This document shows positions 60,537 to 64,000 of a stretch of DNA of 64,000 nt, in pieces; position 1 is the stretch's first letter, and every line of letters starts with the position of its first letter. The translations under genes and the position numbers were made by a program. The notes under the pieces were generated by a model. It had not been told where the DNA came from and did not search any database. It saw nothing but the letters and a program-made list of their open reading frames with translations. The DNA comes from Astropecten irregularis (lineage: Eukaryota > Echinodermata > Asteroidea > Paxillosida > Astropectinidae): assembly GCA_963971285.1 (NCBI GenBank), contig OZ020248.1, positions 18,166,001-18,230,000 of the forward strand, in the 5' to 3' direction.

Positions 60537-61634
60537 GAGGCCAAAAAAAAAAATAGTTCTGCTTCCGATTACATGGCATTTTAAAATAGGGTCGGTCGGT
60601 CGGAAAACTTTTTTTTTTTGCCAATTTTTTTTGTGCACAAACATATGGAGGCATCTGCCAAGTAATGCTTGGGTGGTTTTGAGTAAAATAGAAACCGAAA
60701 AACGATCCCAAAAATACATTTAAATTAAGATTGGGCGGAGACCGAGAGCCCATAGGCCCTAAATTTTTCAAAAAAAAAAAATAGGCCTAGCGGCCGAACG
60801 GCATCGGCAACGGAAATTCACAAACGCATGAACGACAACTTTACTCCAGACCAAAGATCACCATTCAAATTACAGGACGATCAAACGAAAAAAATGACCG
60901 AACAAACGAAATAATAAATAGGCCCTACACCTAATAATATTAACCCTAATTACCGGTATAATTTCCGCGAAAACGCTGGCTACATTTGACCATGGAGGTG
61001 GGAAAAATACCTCCATGATTTGACGTGCGCCGCGCGATCGTTTCGACTTCGAGTTTACCAGACCGCATGGTCAGCCATTTTGTACATAACATAGTCTTGA
61101 TCCAAGACGTTCGATCGCTGTCTGTAGTGCGCCCTCTTATGACTGATACACAAATCACAACCCATTCAGCGTACGTAAAAAAGTAATGCAAGGACCAAGA
61201 CAAGTCTATTAATTCCGACCGCAACAAACCATGCATCGTGCACACAGCACACCGCGTGTTCGCTGTGTAGGCACCGTGCGATCGAGATATGTCTGCCGTT
61301 GTGTGGGCTCTGTGGGCCCGTATGCGCTTTGTAAGTTTTACGCTCCAGTGCGGTGTTTCGGCGCTACACGACAGAAAAGGTGGCATTTTCTTTCACTTTT
61401 ATCGGTACATTTCTTGGTGATTTCACTGATTTGTGCAGTATTTAGAAAGTGTTTGATTTTCAGCATGGTTTTTTTTTCGGAAAATGTAAACTGAAAAAAG
61501 AAAGAAAACCGTTTTGAAATAATAAAACCGGAGACCGTCGCCCGTTTTTTTTCCCGATAAAATGTTTAGGGTCGCAGCCTAAAATAAGGGTCGGTCGGGA
61601 AACCGGAAGCAGAACTATTATTTGTTTTGGCCTG
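60537..61634. mobile_element. About 1.1-kb element with inverted ends and a CpG-rich core
   Basis: The left end (GGCCAAAA, then TAGTTCTGCTTCCG) and the right end (CGGAAGCAGAACTATT, then GTTTTGGCC) are inverted repeats. AAAATA(A)GGGTCGGTCGG occurs near both ends in direct orientation. The core at about 60,960-61,380 is unusually CpG-rich for this intron and contains a hairpin CATGGAGGT...ACCTCCATG (60,991-61,017). The 146-codon minus-strand and 87-codon plus-strand frames have no recognisable domain, so I treat it as a non-autonomous transposon. It may be composite, because TAGTCTTGATCCAAGAC at about 61,093 resembles the end of the 290-bp element at 34,651. Confidence 0.6.
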
Positions 61635-63258
61635 ACCATTTCAGAAAATCCATTACTTTCAATAAATAATTCATTTTGTTAAAAAGCACTCTCAGTCTTG
61701 TTCTAAAATTGCTGATTGTGCATAGATGCAGGCTGTGGTTCAAGCACTTGCAAACTATGTATATCACATGTAGATGGCAGTATTTACTGTCTTCTTTTTA
61801 TTGGCGTTTTCTTCCATAAGATTATTGATTTGGATGAGCAGCAAATACTGTCCATGCACTTAACCTTTGCTACTTAATTAGACTCAGAATGAGTTATGTG
61901 CTTTTGAAGACTGAATCCTCATTGAATAATAGTGGCATATCGGCAAAGATCAAAGTCACATACATGTACATGTACATGAAGCCAATCAGATGAGGCAAGG
62001 CTGGTATATTCATAAGCAGAATATTTGTGCACTTGCCAAGTAACTGACATAAATTTCTGTGCTTTGATTTGGGAAGTCCAAAATCAGTGTGTTTACAAAT
62101 GTACATGTTTATTGAATTGTCTTTATTTAATAACTCACTCTTGTACATGTAAGTACTACATGTATTGATTATGAAGCACATGCAATTTTAAGGGATTTTG
62201 TGTTGAAATTAACGATTACACAGTATTAAATTATAATATTTTCCCATGAAATCAAATAAATGAAAGAGCCAATTGTGGCAGTGACGTCATTTTATTGGAC
62301 TTCTGCGTCCTAAGACTTGCAAGTCCTGAGACATTGACCCTTTTTGTGTTGAGCAAGCATTGGTTCCCATCCAGTATGCCCTCCCCTGATCAGCCAACCA
62401 CACACTTTGACAATGCACGCTATCCTGTCCTGCACTGAAATCAACCTCCTGTGTAGATAAAGCACAAAAAAGGTTTTATATCCCGTGTGCTTGGGCTAGG
62501 AGTACAACACGAACTGTGCAAGAACTGGGTTCCCACTGGGCAGGCAGTGTGGCCGAAAAATTGTGTTGATATAAGCTTTACTGGGACAAACTGGCAAATG
62601 GCCCAAGCCACAGTGAAGTGTGAAAGTGCTACGAACTTACCCTGCAATCTGTGTACAGGTTAATGACCAAAAAGTGATTTATGTCACCTGAAAGTACGCT
62701 CCTGTGAACATGTATGAATGTTTAAATAATAGTACCTGTGCATGCATGTATCTATAAAAGTGCTAAAAAAGTGCTTTTGGTTTTTACATAGTACTTGTAC
62801 ATTCTGAGAAATATTGTAAGACTCAATTATTTTATGACTATTGATTTGAATTCAAATATTAATTAATTAATCCATACAAAATATTTAGATGCAATTTAGT
62901 TCATTGTTAGCATTTTCCCTTTCCTGTCTGGCAAATACATGTACATGTATCTGGGTTGAACTCTCTTCATATAATGTTTATTTTTCATAAATATAGATAA
63001 TGAGAAATCCATGTACTTGTGGTTTTAATCCTGAAGGTAAATACTACAAGTTCTACGGATGATATTCAGTTTCATGTTAAACCTGTCATCCGTGTAGCAA
63101 TCATTGGTCAACTACTAAGTCCGAAGTGACACAAGTTTGGCAGTCTAGGTTTTGAAATAGTGTGTCAATGCTGTGTATTTCAATATAACACAGTGGATTT
63201 GTGTGCAGTCCCTTTATCATTTCTAACAGGTGTTGTTTCCTTTCTACGTTGTTCTTAG

Positions 63259-63414
63259 GTGTTACTTGAAAGGAAGCAGTGTTCGAGTGCTCAGTCCATA
63301 CCATCCCAGCTTCACGTCTTTCGCACCAGCCGTTTCCACCAATGATTCTGAGCTGCAGAGCTTATCTAGTGATGCCATTTCGGATGATACCATGTCTCTG
63401 ACTGACTCTAGTGT
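63259..63414 (+). CDS. axin: Axin, second coding exon
   Basis: This 156-bp exon runs from the acceptor TTCTTAG (63,258) to the donor GTAAGT (63,415-63,420), phase 2 at both ends. It adds about 52 residues, reading CYLKGSSV onward. STNDSELQSLSSDA and TMSLTDSSV match the conserved Axin block written in vertebrates as [23 protein letters not shown], which precedes the GSK3-binding region. Here four residues (ISDD) are inserted in the middle. The exact phase agreement with the first coding exon supports the splice model. Coding continues past the right edge. Confidence 0.93.
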
Positions 63415-64000
63415 GTAAGTATTAAAAGAAAACATTTCAAATGTGTGTGAGGATGTTGGCCATAGATAACCTGCAGTCCATTTGTTTTGTTGTTTTCTTT
63501 TTTTTTCCAATCATTACTGAGATGGTTTGATCTGGCTTGTAGTGACGTGAGAGATAACATTTGCTCTGGGAAACCTCATCCATGATCAGATGTATGACAA
63601 CTCCAGTATGCAGTTGGTTGGCTAAACACTTGTCAGATTATCTAAGGAAGGAATGTCCACCCTGGTCATGTGAAGTGTGTTTGATTTGTTCAATCCATGG
63701 TCCCAGTCTTGAGACTGTCTCAAGATGGAGAGTGACTAGGCACTTGTTCATTTAGCACCATACATTGGCATAATGCATGAGACTGCTTGCCTGCTTGGTA
63801 AATGAAATAGCCATATAAAGCATTCTCTTAGTTGATGCACAGTGCATCCAGTCTACATGATATTTGATTTGATTCCACCTCTCCCATGTCTCTCTTGTCC
63901 TTACAAGTCAAAACAATATTAAAACAACATTTTTTCAGGATTTCTAAACAAATTTGTCAGATATCTACATTGCACGTGATACTTTCTGGATGACTAGTAG
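63415..64000 (+). other. axin: Start of the next axin intron
   Basis: It follows a consensus GTAAGT donor. No further axin exon is recognisable before the window ends, and the 64-codon frame at 63,561 has no axin similarity. Confidence 0.7.

Larger units (their letters stand above)
51778..63258 (+). other. axin: Axin intron of 11.5 kb
   Basis: It is bounded by the GTAGGT donor and by the acceptor GTTGTTCTTAG ending at 63,258. Both sides are phase 2, and the joined codon is GGG (Gly). The intron holds a TTAA-family element, three other inverted-repeat elements and a TA microsatellite, with very frequent TACATGTA and GGCCTACATGTA words. No nested gene is supported. Parts not listed separately (53,649-58,850; 58,910-60,530; 61,640-63,258) show only such AT-rich sequence. 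Confidence 0.9.

Noticed and set aside
60946-61386. 146-codon minus-strand frame in the axin intron
   Set aside because: It lies in the CpG-rich core of a mobile element, where stop codons are rare by composition, and has no recognisable domain.

Overview
The window is animal nuclear DNA, most likely from a marine deuterostome invertebrate. An echinoderm is my first guess and a hemichordate the alternative. The reasons are inferential: a large-intron Axin gene, many short terminal-inverted-repeat elements, a foldback-like element resembling the TU elements known from sea urchins, and introns rich in TACATGTA and TAGGCCTA words. No bacterial operon, CRISPR array, rRNA or intact tRNA gene was seen.

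Layout. (1) Positions 1 to about 30,650 are one uninterrupted direct tandem array of about 42 units of roughly 735 bp. It enters the window from the left and is organised into higher-order blocks of 2, 4, 5 and 7 units. (2) 30,651-31,456 is its decayed and rearranged edge. After a G/C homopolymer junction, about 2.2 units continue in inverted orientation to 33,145, interrupted by a 200-N assembly gap. (3) 33,146-36,670 is a cluster of non-autonomous elements: a pair of inverted 22-bp tandem arrays, a 923-bp inverted-repeat element carrying a nested palindromic element, two decayed relatives and several small hairpin elements. (4) 36,672-38,007 holds an eight-finger C2H2 zinc-finger gene on the plus strand. 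(5) 38,008-44,000 is intergenic DNA with at least nine small inverted-repeat elements. (6) 44,100-46,373 is richer in GC, nearly free of recognisable repeats, and ends in a promoter-like stretch and a strong splice donor. I propose it as the upstream regulatory region and non-coding first exon of axin. (7) 50,644-51,777 is the first coding exon of axin (tankyrase-binding motif plus RGS domain). After an 11.5-kb intron, the next exon lies at 63,259-63,414. The gene continues beyond the right edge.

Only two protein-coding genes are supported: the zinc-finger gene, probably a DNA-binding regulator, and axin, the scaffold of the beta-catenin destruction complex in Wnt signalling. Nothing links them functionally. 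The short open frames inside the 735-bp units recur only because the units are near-identical, and I do not call them genes. The least explained structure is the satellite array with its nested higher-order periods, conversion-like patches and inverted arm.
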